Assembly (NCBI RefSeq): GCF_041435355.1
Contig: NZ_CP108442.1
Span: 4,772,501 to 4,836,500, forward strand
Direction: 5' to 3'
Origin: Streptomyces sp. NBC_01276
GTDB lineage: Bacteria; Actinomycetota; Actinomycetes; Streptomycetales; Streptomycetaceae
DNA length: 64,000 nt
Shown here: piece after piece, positions 16,101 to 24,741 of the stretch
Layout: every line of letters starts with the position of its first letter
Numbering within the stretch: position 1 is the first letter of the stretch
Translations under genes and position numbers: made by a program
Notes under the pieces: generated by a model
The model's input: only the letters and a program-made list of their open reading frames with translations
What the model was told of the DNA's origin: nothing
The model's database searches: none

Positions 16101-18565
16101 GTGAGAACGAGAACGTGAGCGGAACGACGGGGAACGCGGGCGGCGCGGGCAACGGCTGGGGCTGGGAGCCGGTGCCGCAGGGCGGCGAGTACGACTCGGA
16201 GGCCACGGCCTTCGTGAAGCTGCCGCAGGACATGCTGGACGCCCTCGACAACGGGGAACCCCTCGCCGCGCCCGGCCACGGGTACGTGCCGCCCCCGATG
16301 ATCGTGCCGCTGGGCTCGGCCAGTGCGGACCCCAGCGCCACGGGCACCTGGACGATGCCGGTGCAGTGGCCCGAGGCGGGCACGGACCGGGCTCCGGCCG
16401 AACCCGCGCCCGCGCGGGGGCCGATCCCGGCTTCCATCCCGCTGCCGCCGTCGGTGGCGGCGGCCTTCCCGGAGCCCGCGGGTGGCGGCGCCGGAGCCGT
16501 GAGCGGCGCGGCCGGGGAGCACGACCAGGGGGCGACGGCCGAGTGGCAGTTCCCCGACGCGGTGCACCAGCCCGACGAGCCGACGGCCACCGGGCAGTGG
16601 ACCCTGCCGACGGTCGGTGAACCGCTGCCGGGTACGGGTGAGTTCCCGGCCGGCGGGTACGCGGGCGACGGGTACGCGGCCGACGGGTACGGGGGCGACG
16701 GGTACGGGGCCGACGGGTACGGGGCCGACGGGGGTGCGGGGGCGGCCGGCTGGAGCCAGGCTCCGGCGACCCTGCCCGGCGGTGCGGCGGCCCCGTGGGC
16801 GCAGCCCGGGGCGCAGGCCGCCGGCGCCGGTGCGGCGGGCGGCGCCTTCGGGGCCGAGACGCTGATGAGCTCCGGCGTGCTGCCGGGCGAAGGGCCCGGA
16901 GCCGACGCGCCGGGACGCGGCCCGAGGGTGCTGGGCGGGCCCGGGGTCGGGACCCCGCTGCCGGACGGCTACGCGCAGCCCGGCCCGGAGCCGGAGGGCG
17001 TGCTGCACGCCGCCCCGGACATCGACGCCGCCCACGGCCCGGCGCAGCCGCCGGTCGAGGAGCAGCGGCCGCGCCCGGTGGAGGCCGAGGCGGAGACCGG
17101 GCCCGCGGGGCGGCAGGACGAGGGGCTCGGGCAGGAACACGGGTACGAGCACGGGCACGGGCACGGGCAGGAGCGCGGGCAGGAGCGGGGCTTCGCGGAG
17201 GCGGCACCGGCCGCCGCTCCCGAACAGGCCGATCCCGATTTCGCTGCTGCTGCCGCTGCCGCTGCCGCTGCCGCTGCCGCTGTCGATCCCGATCCCGCTC
17301 CCGATGAGGTTCCCGTCGCCGAAGCGGGGGCCGCGGGCGTGCCGGGTGAGGACACCGCCGACAGCGCTGTCACGCCCCCGGGCGAGGGCGGTGCCGAAGG
17401 GGCGCCGGTGCAGGAGGAGACGTACGAGGAAGAGGGACTTCCCGCCGTCGCCCATCACGAGCACCCGGCGGCTTCCTACGTCCTGCGCGTCAACGGCGCC
17501 GACCGGCCCGTCACCGGCGCCTGGATCGGCGAATCGCTCCTGTACGTGCTGCGCGAGCGCCTCGGCCTGGCCGGCGCCAAGGACGGCTGCTCGCAGGGCG
17601 AGTGCGGAGCCTGCGCGGTGCAGGTCGACGGACGGCTCGTGGCCTCCTGCCTCGTCCCCGCGGCGACGGCGGCGGGCAGCGAGGTCCGCACCGTGGAGGG
17701 TCTCGCGACCGGCGGGCAACTGTCGGACGTGCAAGAGGCGTTGTGCAGGTCGGGCGGGGTGCAGTGCGGCTTCTGCGTACCGGGCATGGCCATGACCATC
17801 CACGACCTGCTGGAGGGCAACCACGCCCCCAGCGACCTGGAGACCCGGCAGGCGCTGTGCGGCAACCTCTGCCGCTGCTCCGGCTACAAGGGCGTCGTCG
17901 AGGCGGTCCGCGAGGTCGTCGCGGAGCGCGAGGCGACGGCGGCCGAGGCCGCGGCGGCGACCGCCGCCGGGGAACCCACCACGGCCGAACCGCGCATCCC
18001 GCACCAGGCACCGCCCGGCGAGGGCGGCGTCCACGGCGTCCACGGCGTCCACGGCGGCCCCGGAGCGTACGGAGCCCATGGCGGTCACGACACGCTGGGC
18101 GGGGGCGAGGCCCTTCCCGGCGTCCACGACTCGCTCGGCGGCGGTCAGGTCCTGCACGGCGGTCACGACACGCTGGGCGGCGGCCAGGTCTTCCCCGGCG
18201 TCCACGACTCGCTCGGCGGCGGTCAGGTCCTGCACGGCGGTCACGACACGCTGGGCGGGGACCAGGTCTTCCCCGGCGCCCAGGACTCCCTGGGCGGCGG
18301 TCAGGTCCTGCACGGCGGTCACGACACGCTGGGCGGCGGCCAGGTCTTCCCCGGCGCCCACGACACCTACGGCGCCGGCCAGGGCATCCCCGGCCTCCAC
18401 GACCCCCAGCACGGCGGCCACGACCCTCACCACGGCGGGCAGCACGTCCAGGGCGGCCACGACACCTACGGCGGCGGCCAGGGCATCCACGGCATCCAGG
18501 GCGGCCACGACACCCTCGGCGGCCAGGGCATCCACGGGATCCACCACAACGGAGGCACGGCGTGA
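16097..18565 (+). CDS. 2Fe-2S subunit of a molybdenum hydroxylase with very long disordered and His/Gly-repeat extensions
   Basis: 822 residues, against about 160-200 for ordinary CoxS/XdhA subunits. Residues 1-453 are low complexity: Pro/Gly/Ala/Glu-rich, with a GDGYxAD-type repeat (about 190-215), EHGHGHGQERGQERG and an 11-residue poly-Ala. The true domain is about residues 454-615: plant-type cluster ligands CSQGECGACAVQVDG...C and the second cluster CGFC...CGNLCRCSGYKG. About 200 residues of His/Gly-rich tail follow, built on a 26-residue repeat. The core passes electrons from the Mo site to FAD. The extensions look too ordered in composition to be an assembly error and keep frame, but their role is unknown. 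Confidence 0.9.
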   Translation: MSENENVSGTTGNAGGAGNGWGWEPVPQGGEYDSEATAFVKLPQDMLDALDNGEPLAAPGHGYVPPPMIVPLGSASADPSATGTWTMPVQWPEAGTDRAPAEPAPARGPIPASIPLPPSVAAAFPEPAGGGAGAVSGAAGEHDQGATAEWQFPDAVHQPDEPTATGQWTLPTVGEPLPGTGEFPAGGYAGDGYAADGYGGDGYGADGYGADGGAGAAGWSQAPATLPGGAAAPWAQPGAQAAGAGAAGGAFGAETLMSSGVLPGEGPGADAPGRGPRVLGGPGVGTPLPDGYAQPGPEPEGVLHAAPDIDAAHGPAQPPVEEQRPRPVEAEAETGPAGRQDEGLGQEHGYEHGHGHGQERGQERGFAEAAPAAAPEQADPDFAAAAAAAAAAAAAVDPDPAPDEVPVAEAGAAGVPGEDTADSAVTPPGEGGAEGAPVQEETYEEEGLPAVAHHEHPAASYVLRVNGADRPVTGAWIGESLLYVLRERLGLAGAKDGCSQGECGACAVQVDGRLVASCLVPAATAAGSEVRTVEGLATGGQLSDVQEALCRSGGVQCGFCVPGMAMTIHDLLEGNHAPSDLETRQALCGNLCRCSGYKGVVEAVREVVAEREATAAEAAAATAAGEPTTAEPRIPHQAPPGEGGVHGVHGVHGGPGAYGAHGGHDTLGGGEALPGVHDSLGGGQVLHGGHDTLGGGQVFPGVHDSLGGGQVLHGGHDTLGGDQVFPGAQDSLGGGQVLHGGHDTLGGGQVFPGAHDTYGAGQGIPGLHDPQHGGHDPHHGGQHVQGGHDTYGGGQGIHGIQGGHDTLGGQGIHGIHHNGGTA
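18077..18370 (+). repeat. 78-bp tandem repeat coding for a His/Gly-rich segment
   Basis: About four copies of a 78-bp unit begin near 18077, 18155, 18233 and 18311. Each encodes a 26-residue unit of two half-repeats, HGGHDTLGGGQVFPG and VHDSLGGGQVL. More degenerate HGG/GIHG repeats run on to the stop codon. It is in frame within the Fe-S subunit gene. Confidence 0.85.
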
Positions 18566-20895
18566 GCGGGCAGGACGCGGCCACGGCGACGACCGCCGTC
18601 ACCACGGTCGGTGCCACGGCGGAAGGGGAACCGACGTCGCCGCGCGTGCGCGGAATCGGCGCTTCCGTCCCCTCGGCGGACGTCCGTGCCAAGACCGAGG
18701 GAACTTTCCCGTACGCCGCGGACCTGTGGGCCGAGGGCCTGCTGTGGGCGGCCGTGCTGCGGTCCCCGCACGCCCACGCCCGCATCCTGTCCATCGACAC
18801 CTCGGCCGCGGCCGAGATGCCCGGCGTCCGCGCCGTGATCACCCACGCCGACGTTCCCGGCGCGACCACGCACGGCCGCCGGATCGCCGACCGGCCGGTG
18901 TTCGCCCACGACGTGGTCCGCCACCACGGCGAGGCCATCGCCGCCGTCGCCGCCGACCACCCCGACACGGCACGTCTCGCGGCCGCCGCCATCACGGTCG
19001 AGTACGAGCTGCTGGACGCCGTCACGGACCCCGAGCAGTCCTTCGGCGCCGCCCCGCTGCACCCGGACGGCAACCTGATCCGGCACATCCCGCTGCGCTA
19101 CGGCGACCCCGAGGCGACGGGGGAGGTCGTGGTCGAGGGCCTCTACCGGATCGGCCGCCAGGACCCCGCCCCCATCGGAGCCGAGGCCGGCCTCGCGGTG
19201 CCCCGCCCCGACGGCGGGGTGGAGATCTACACCGCCTCCACCGACCCGCACACCGACCGCGACCTCGCCGCCGCCTGCTTCGGGCTCGACCCGGACCGCG
19301 TCCGCGTCGTCGTCACCGGCGTGCCCGGCGCGACGGCCGACCGCGAGGACCCCGCGTTCCAGCTCCCGCTCGGGCTGCTCGCGCTGCGCACCGGCTGCCC
19401 GGTGAAGCTGGCCGCCACCCGCGAGGAGTCCTTCCTCGGCCACGCCCACCGCCACCCGACGCTGCTGCGCTACCGCCACCACGCGGACGCGGAGGGCCGG
19501 CTGGTCAAGGTCGAGGCCCAGATCCTGATGGACGCGGGCGCGTACGCCGACTCCTCCGCGGAATCCCTCGCGGCGGCGGTGGCGTTCGCGTGCGGCCCGT
19601 ACATCGTCCCGCACGCCTTCGTGGAGGGCTGGGCGGTCCGCACCAACAACCCCCCGTCCGGTCATGTGCGCGGCGAAGGCGCCATGCAGGTCTGCGCGGC
19701 CTACGAGGGCCAGATGGACAAGCTCGCCGCCGCCCTCGGCATCGACGGCGCGGAAGTGCGGATGCGCAACGTCCTGTCGACGGGCGACCTCCTGCCCACC
19801 GGCCAGACGGTCACCTGCCCGGCCCCGGTCGCCGAACTCCTGCGGTCGGTCCGCGACTTCCCGCTCCCCTCCCTCCCGAAGGACGCCCCGGAGGAGGAGT
19901 GGCTGCTGCCCGGCGGCCCCGAGGGCGCGGGCGAACCCGGCGCGGTGCGGCGCGGGGTCGGCTACGGCGTGGGCATGGTCCACATGCTCGGCGCCGAGGG
20001 GGCGGACGAGGTCTCCACGGCCACCGTGAAGGTCGTCGGCGGCACGGCCACCGTCATCTGCGCGGCCGTCGACACCGGCCAGGGCTTCGCGACCCTCGCC
20101 CGTCAGATCGTCCAGGAGGTCCTCGGCGTGGACGAGGTGGCGATGGCCCCCGTCGACACCGACCAGCCGCCGGCGGGCCCGTCGGCGCACGGCCGCCACA
20201 CCTGGGTCTCGGGCGGGGCCGTCGAGCGCGCGGCGAAGATGGTCCGTACGCAGCTCCTCCAGCCCATGGCGCACAAGCTGGGCATGTCCACCGAGCTCCT
20301 GCAGATCGCGGACGGCCGGATCACGTCGTACGACGGCGCCTTCTCGACGACGGTCGCGGAGGCGATCGAGGGCAAGGAGCTCTGGGCGACGGCCCAGTGC
20401 CGCCCCCACCCGACGGAGCCGCTGGGCGCGGACGGCCAGGGCGACGCGTTCGTCGGCCTCGCCTTCTGCGCGATCCGCGCGGTGGTGGACGTCGACATCG
20501 AGCTGGGGTCGGTACGCGTCGTGGAACTCGCGGTCGCCCAGGACGTGGGCCGGATCCTCAACCCCCGCCAGCTGGAGGCCCGTATCGAAGCGGGCGTCAC
20601 CCAGGGCGTGGGCGCGGCGCTGACGGAGAACCTCCGCTCGGTCGCGGGCCTGGTCCGCCACCCCGACCTGACCGGCTACGCCCTCCCGACCTCGCTCGAC
20701 GCCCCGGCGGTGCGCATCGTCCGGCTGGTGGAGGAGCGCGACGTGGTGGCCCCGTTCGGCGCGAAGGCGGCGAGCGCGGTACCGGTGGTGACCACCCCGG
20801 CGGCGATCGCGGCGGCGGTCCGCGCGGCGACGGGACGGCCCGTGAACAGGATCCCGATCCGGCCATCGGCGGCGGTGGCGGCGTCCAACTCGTAA
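18562..20895 (+). CDS. Molybdopterin-binding large subunit of a xanthine dehydrogenase/CO dehydrogenase-family enzyme
   Basis: 777 residues from GTG 18562, overlapping the previous stop. Family landmarks: the a/b hammerhead domain (GLLWAAVLRSPHAHARI), the cofactor loops GHVRGEGAMQV and DTGQGFATLARQIVQEVLG, and EARIEAGVTQGVGAAL. The normal C-terminal GVGE motif, whose Glu is the catalytic base, is replaced by FGAKAASAVPVV. The AMRGFG motif is also altered. The protein should hold a Mo-pterin cofactor, but its chemistry may differ from purine hydroxylation. Substrate unknown. Confidence 0.88.
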   Translation: MSGQDAATATTAVTTVGATAEGEPTSPRVRGIGASVPSADVRAKTEGTFPYAADLWAEGLLWAAVLRSPHAHARILSIDTSAAAEMPGVRAVITHADVPGATTHGRRIADRPVFAHDVVRHHGEAIAAVAADHPDTARLAAAAITVEYELLDAVTDPEQSFGAAPLHPDGNLIRHIPLRYGDPEATGEVVVEGLYRIGRQDPAPIGAEAGLAVPRPDGGVEIYTASTDPHTDRDLAAACFGLDPDRVRVVVTGVPGATADREDPAFQLPLGLLALRTGCPVKLAATREESFLGHAHRHPTLLRYRHHADAEGRLVKVEAQILMDAGAYADSSAESLAAAVAFACGPYIVPHAFVEGWAVRTNNPPSGHVRGEGAMQVCAAYEGQMDKLAAALGIDGAEVRMRNVLSTGDLLPTGQTVTCPAPVAELLRSVRDFPLPSLPKDAPEEEWLLPGGPEGAGEPGAVRRGVGYGVGMVHMLGAEGADEVSTATVKVVGGTATVICAAVDTGQGFATLARQIVQEVLGVDEVAMAPVDTDQPPAGPSAHGRHTWVSGGAVERAAKMVRTQLLQPMAHKLGMSTELLQIADGRITSYDGAFSTTVAEAIEGKELWATAQCRPHPTEPLGADGQGDAFVGLAFCAIRAVVDVDIELGSVRVVELAVAQDVGRILNPRQLEARIEAGVTQGVGAALTENLRSVAGLVRHPDLTGYALPTSLDAPAVRIVRLVEERDVVAPFGAKAASAVPVVTTPAAIAAAVRAATGRPVNRIPIRPSAAVAASNS

Positions 20896-21058
20896 CCGTG
20901 TGACCCGCATTGCACGTGCAACCCGAGCTTGGGCCTGTCGGCGCCGATCGATAGAGTGATCGGCGGCACCCGGAACGTGCGGGTGCGAACGGGGACGGGG
21001 AGCGGCGCCGGAGACGTGCGCCGCGCCCGCGGGGAGACGGGGAAGCGGGGAGGCCGGC

Positions 21059-21583
21059 GTGGCAGAAGACAACGGGCCGATGCTGTTGGGGAGCAACGTC
21101 GGCGCGAGCGTGGCGGACGCCGTCATGAGCCAGGCGAAGGCCCTCCAGGTCGAGTACGAGTCGATGACCGGCTACAAGAAGCTGGTCGACGCCCTCCTGA
21201 AGAAGCTCGACGGCTCGGACGCGGACGACAAGAAGCTCGCCCACGGCACCCTGCCGACAGGCACCCTCGGCACGGGTTTCCCGGAGGCCGACTCCCTGTT
21301 CAAGGCGTACTCGACGGTCCACTCGGAGCTGCAGAAGCTCTCCCAGGGCCTGGCCGCCCAGATCGAGGCCCTCGGCATCGCGGTCCTGACGGCGGGCAAG
21401 GGCTACGCGGGGGTGGACGAGGACACGCAGGCGCGCATGCGGGCCATCATCGTGCAGTCGAAGCAGGACTACGTCCGGGACCGCGACCCGCTGGTCCGCG
21501 AGGAGAAGGAAGCCCAGCAAAAGGCCGCGGCCCAGCAGGGCACCCCGGCGCCGAACCCGAGCACGTCGAAGGGCTCTATCTGA
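21059..21583 (+). CDS. Helical protein of an ESX/type VII-associated cluster
   Basis: 174 residues from GTG 21059, preceded by GGGGAGG. No known domain recognised. It is predicted mostly helical (SVADAVMSQAKALQVEYESM; AAQIEALGIAVLTAGKGYAGVDEDTQARM), a PE/WXG-like organisation, with a low-complexity tail (QQKAAAQQGTPAPNPSTSK). Its stop overlaps by one base the start of the WXG-like gene, so they are probably co-translated and may be heterodimer partners, as in ESX secretion. The last 27 bases belong to the 518-bp duplicated block. Confidence 0.65.
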   Translation: MAEDNGPMLLGSNVGASVADAVMSQAKALQVEYESMTGYKKLVDALLKKLDGSDADDKKLAHGTLPTGTLGTGFPEADSLFKAYSTVHSELQKLSQGLAAQIEALGIAVLTAGKGYAGVDEDTQARMRAIIVQSKQDYVRDRDPLVREEKEAQQKAAAQQGTPAPNPSTSKGSI

Positions 21584-22074
21584 TGGCGACGGACTTCGAG
21601 GGTTACACGCACGAGCAGCTGCTCGCGATGATCGCCTCCCTCGACTCGGAGACGGTCGTCGCACGCGCCACCCAGCTGTCGGGTGCCGCGGTGGTGATCA
21701 AGGACATCGGGGAGAGCCTTCGGAAGCACCAGGTCAAGGGCTGGGAGGGCGAGGCGGCCGATGCGTTCCAGACGTGGGTGACCGGGGCGGGCAACGCGAC
21801 GCTGCGGCTGGCGGATTACAGCGAAGAGGGCAGCAAGTGGCTGACTCACGCGGCCCAGACGATGGTGGAGGTCAAGGCCAACACCCCGAAGTACGACACG
21901 TCGGCGGCGGCGAACCTGGCGTCGGCGCACGAGTTCCACAACGACCCGGACGCGCAGCAGATGGGCCGGACGGCACACGCGAAGCTGACCGGTGACCGCC
22001 ATGAGGCGATCCAGCAGCTGACGAAGCTGGCACAGTCGTACGACACGTCGGCGACCCAGATGAACAAGGCGGAG
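21557..22074 (+). repeat. 518-bp direct repeat, copy 1
   Basis: Matches 24224-24741 with only three differences seen in 518 bases. It covers the tail of the 174-residue gene and the first 164 codons of the WXG-like gene; both sides diverge sharply. Confidence 0.95.
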
Positions 22075-23004
22075 ATCCCGACGTTCCCGCCTCCGCCGAA
22101 GAGGTTCGAGCCGACGGGCTACAACGACCTTGAACACGTGAGTCGTTCAGGGAGCGTCGACAGTGGGTCAGGAACAGGCGGCGGTTCCTACCTGCAGTCC
22201 TCCTCAAAGGGTGGTGGATCCGTGCACGGGACTGCTGGTGTGCTGGATCGGCCTTCCTTGGGTAGCACCTTGCAGCCGACGGCTGGGCCGATGCCGACCC
22301 CGGTGCTTCCGGACCGAGGTGCCGACGTAGGCCTCGATCACGTGGCGATTCTCCCGGACAAGACCCTGACACCCGTCACCGGCTTGCCCGGCGGGGGCGG
22401 ACCCGCCCTTCCGGGGGGTGGGGGGCCCAGCTCCGTCCCGCCCATGCCGCCCCTGACGCTCCCCCCGACCCGGGGGGTGCCCGGCCCGGTGGGTGGCCCG
22501 CTGCCGAGCGTGAGGCCTCCGGGGGGCGGCGTCAGCAGCAGAGTCGGCCTGCCGCCTCGCGATACCGGGATCGTAGGCGGGAAGCCCATTGCCTCCGGCC
22601 CCTCCGCTGCCGGGATTCCCCGTGGCACCGTCATCGGTGGGGAAGGCGCACATCCCGGTGGACGGGGGATGGGCAGCCCGATGGGCGGTGGTGTCGGTGG
22701 AGGTCCGCCAAGTCCCCGCGGTGGCTTCCCGGTCGGTCGCCGGCTGGCGATGGAGCCGGGTGGCGTTGTCGGTGGTCGCCAGGCGGTTGGAGGCGGCCAG
22801 TCGTTCACCCAGGGTGGCTCCGGCCTCGTGCGCAACGGATCAGGACCCGGCACGGCAGGCAGCGGGATGGGCCACGGTGGTGCCGGCGCGTCTACTCCGG
22901 GCGGACGGCGTAGGGGCCAGGGGAGCGGACGTCCCGGCTACCTGGCCGAGGACGAAGAGACCTGGCAGGGTGACCGTCGTGTCGTTCCGCCGGTGATCGA
23001 CTGA
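21583..23004 (+). CDS. WXG-like secreted substrate with Pro/Gly-rich tail, copy 1
   Basis: 473 residues. Residues 1-165 are helical with a WxG turn (VKGWEGEAADAFQTWV), as in WXG100/PPE-type substrates of ESX secretion. Residues 170-450 are Gly/Pro/Ser-rich and disordered. The C-terminus is conserved with copy 2: YLAEDEETWQGDRRVVPPVID, in which YLAED fits the YxxxD/E type VII export signal. A mycosin-like protease gene follows 9 bases later. Likely a surface or extracellular protein; its job is unknown. The N-terminal domain is nearly identical in DNA to copy 2 while the tails differ. Confidence 0.75.
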   Translation: MATDFEGYTHEQLLAMIASLDSETVVARATQLSGAAVVIKDIGESLRKHQVKGWEGEAADAFQTWVTGAGNATLRLADYSEEGSKWLTHAAQTMVEVKANTPKYDTSAAANLASAHEFHNDPDAQQMGRTAHAKLTGDRHEAIQQLTKLAQSYDTSATQMNKAEIPTFPPPPKRFEPTGYNDLEHVSRSGSVDSGSGTGGGSYLQSSSKGGGSVHGTAGVLDRPSLGSTLQPTAGPMPTPVLPDRGADVGLDHVAILPDKTLTPVTGLPGGGGPALPGGGGPSSVPPMPPLTLPPTRGVPGPVGGPLPSVRPPGGGVSSRVGLPPRDTGIVGGKPIASGPSAAGIPRGTVIGGEGAHPGGRGMGSPMGGGVGGGPPSPRGGFPVGRRLAMEPGGVVGGRQAVGGGQSFTQGGSGLVRNGSGPGTAGSGMGHGGAGASTPGGRRRGQGSGRPGYLAEDEETWQGDRRVVPPVID

Positions 23005-23013
23005 GCGGAACGG

Positions 23014-24183
23014 ATGTTGCACGGGATGCGTATGCGCAAGGCGACCTCGGCCGTGGTGGGTCTGCTGCTGGCGGGGGTCGCCGCGACCCCTGCGCATGCG
23101 CAGACGATCCGTGAACGGCAGTGGCACCTCGATGCCATGAAGGCAGATGACATCTGGAAGATCACCACGGGCAAGGGAGTCACCATCGCTGTCGTCGACA
23201 GTGGTGTAGCGCGAGTTTCCGAACTTGAGGGGCAGGTTCTTCCGGGCAAGGATCTTGCGACATCGCAAGATGGAGATGAGCGCACCGACTACGACAACCA
23301 CGGCACATCCATGGCCGCGATGATCGCTGGGACTGGAAGACACCCCAGTGGTGACGGAGCGATCGGACTGGCGCCAGGCGCGAAGATCCTCCCGATCCGC
23401 GTCCCGATTGAGAACGATGCGACCCACCCTGCCTGGACGCAAGCGATTCGTTACGCGGCAGATTCCGATGCCAAGATCATCAATATTTCCATGGGCACGG
23501 ACAAGGATGACCCTGCGCGGCTCGACGCGGTGAAATACGCCCTCTCCAAAGGGAAATTGATCTTTGCCAGCGTTGGGAACGACGCAGAAACGCTCAACAC
23601 CCTCAGATATCCTGCAGCGACTCCTGGGGTTGTGGGTGTCGGGGCGATCGGCCCTGATGGCGGCGCTACCCAGGAGTCGCAGCACGGACCGCAGGTGGAC
23701 ATGGCCGCCCCTGGCATCGATATCTACTCTGCCTGTGTCGGAAAGACGGAAGTATGTGCCAGCCACGGCACCAGCGACGCCTCCGCTCTCGCTTCCGCCT
23801 CCGCCGCCCTGCTCTGGTCAGTTCACCCCGACTGGACCAACAACCAGGTCCTCCGGGTCCTGCTGAACACGGCCGGCAAGCCCGCAGACGGTGCCGAGCG
23901 GAACGACTACGTCGGCTACGGCGTCGTCCGGCCGCGGATCGCGGTGCCCACTCCCGGGGACCCGGGGCCCCGGGACGTGTACCCGCTTCCCGACCTGGCG
24001 GCGGCGGATGCCGCGAAGAAGCCAGCGGCTCCGCCGGCCGGCTCGAAGCCCGCACCGCAGGCGAAGGCCGCCGAGCGCGAGGGCGACGGCAGCAGCCTGC
24101 CCTGGATCGCCCTGGGGCTGGGTGCCTGCGTCGTCATCGGCGGGGCTGTCACCGCGGTCGTCGTGCGACGCAACCGCTGCTGA
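23014..24183 (+). CDS. Mycosin-like S8 serine protease, copy 1
   Basis: 389 residues: signal peptide (MRMRKATSAVVGLLLAGVAATPAHA), subtilase domain, linker and a C-terminal membrane anchor (LPWIALGLGACVVIGGAVTAV, then RRNRC). The catalytic triad is complete: Asp in IAVVDSGV, His in YDNHGTSMAAM, Ser in SHGTSDAS; the oxyanion Asn is in SVGND. Mycosins are membrane-anchored proteases of ESX systems. ATG 23014 chosen; ATG 23026 or 23032 are alternatives. Part of the tandem duplication with 25684-26862; the middle portion is the most diverged. Confidence 0.9.
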   Translation: MLHGMRMRKATSAVVGLLLAGVAATPAHAQTIRERQWHLDAMKADDIWKITTGKGVTIAVVDSGVARVSELEGQVLPGKDLATSQDGDERTDYDNHGTSMAAMIAGTGRHPSGDGAIGLAPGAKILPIRVPIENDATHPAWTQAIRYAADSDAKIINISMGTDKDDPARLDAVKYALSKGKLIFASVGNDAETLNTLRYPAATPGVVGVGAIGPDGGATQESQHGPQVDMAAPGIDIYSACVGKTEVCASHGTSDASALASASAALLWSVHPDWTNNQVLRVLLNTAGKPADGAERNDYVGYGVVRPRIAVPTPGDPGPRDVYPLPDLAAADAAKKPAAPPAGSKPAPQAKAAEREGDGSSLPWIALGLGACVVIGGAVTAVVVRRNRC

Positions 24184-24223
24184 GGGGCCTCCATGAGGCC
24201 GAGGCCTTGAACTCACTCCTGTT

Positions 24224-24741
24224 CCGAGCACGTCGAAGGGCTCTGTCTGATGGCGACGGACTTCGAGGGTTACACGCACGAGCAGCTGCTCGCGATGATC
24301 GCCTCCCTCGACTCGGAGACGGTCGTCGCACGCGCCACCCAGCTGTCGGGTGCCGCGGTGGTGATCAAGGACATCGGGGAGAGCCTTCGGAAGCACCAGG
24401 TCAAGGGCTGGGAGGGCGAGGCGGCCGATGCGTTCCAGACGTGGGTGACCGGGGCGGGCAACGCGACGCTGCGGCTGGCGGATTACAGCGAAGAGGGCAG
24501 CAAGTGGCTGACTCACGCGGCCCAGACGATGGTGGAGGTCAAGGCCAACACCCCGAAGTACGACACGTCGGCGGCGGCGAACCTGGCGTCGGCGCACGAG
24601 TTCCACAACGACCCGGACGCGCAGCAGATGGGCCGGACGGCACACGCGAAGCTGACCGGTGACCGCCATGAGGCGATCCAGCAGCTGACGAAGCTGGCGC
24701 AGTCGTACGACACATCGGCGACCCAGATGAACAAGGCGGAG
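24224..24741 (+). repeat. 518-bp direct repeat, copy 2
   Basis: Second copy of 21557-22074. Its first 27 bases are a relic of the 3' end of the 174-residue gene, which is otherwise absent here. This shows that the duplicated segment began inside that gene. Confidence 0.95.

Noticed and set aside
18077..18370. CRISPR-like array
   Set aside because: The 78-bp repeats are contiguous with no unique spacers and are in frame within a coding sequence.
15218..18547. Minus-strand frame of about 1100 codons with VDAGEDLAAAQRVV-type repeats
   Set aside because: The repeats are the complement of the His/Gly tandem repeat in the Fe-S subunit gene. No ribosome site or known domain.
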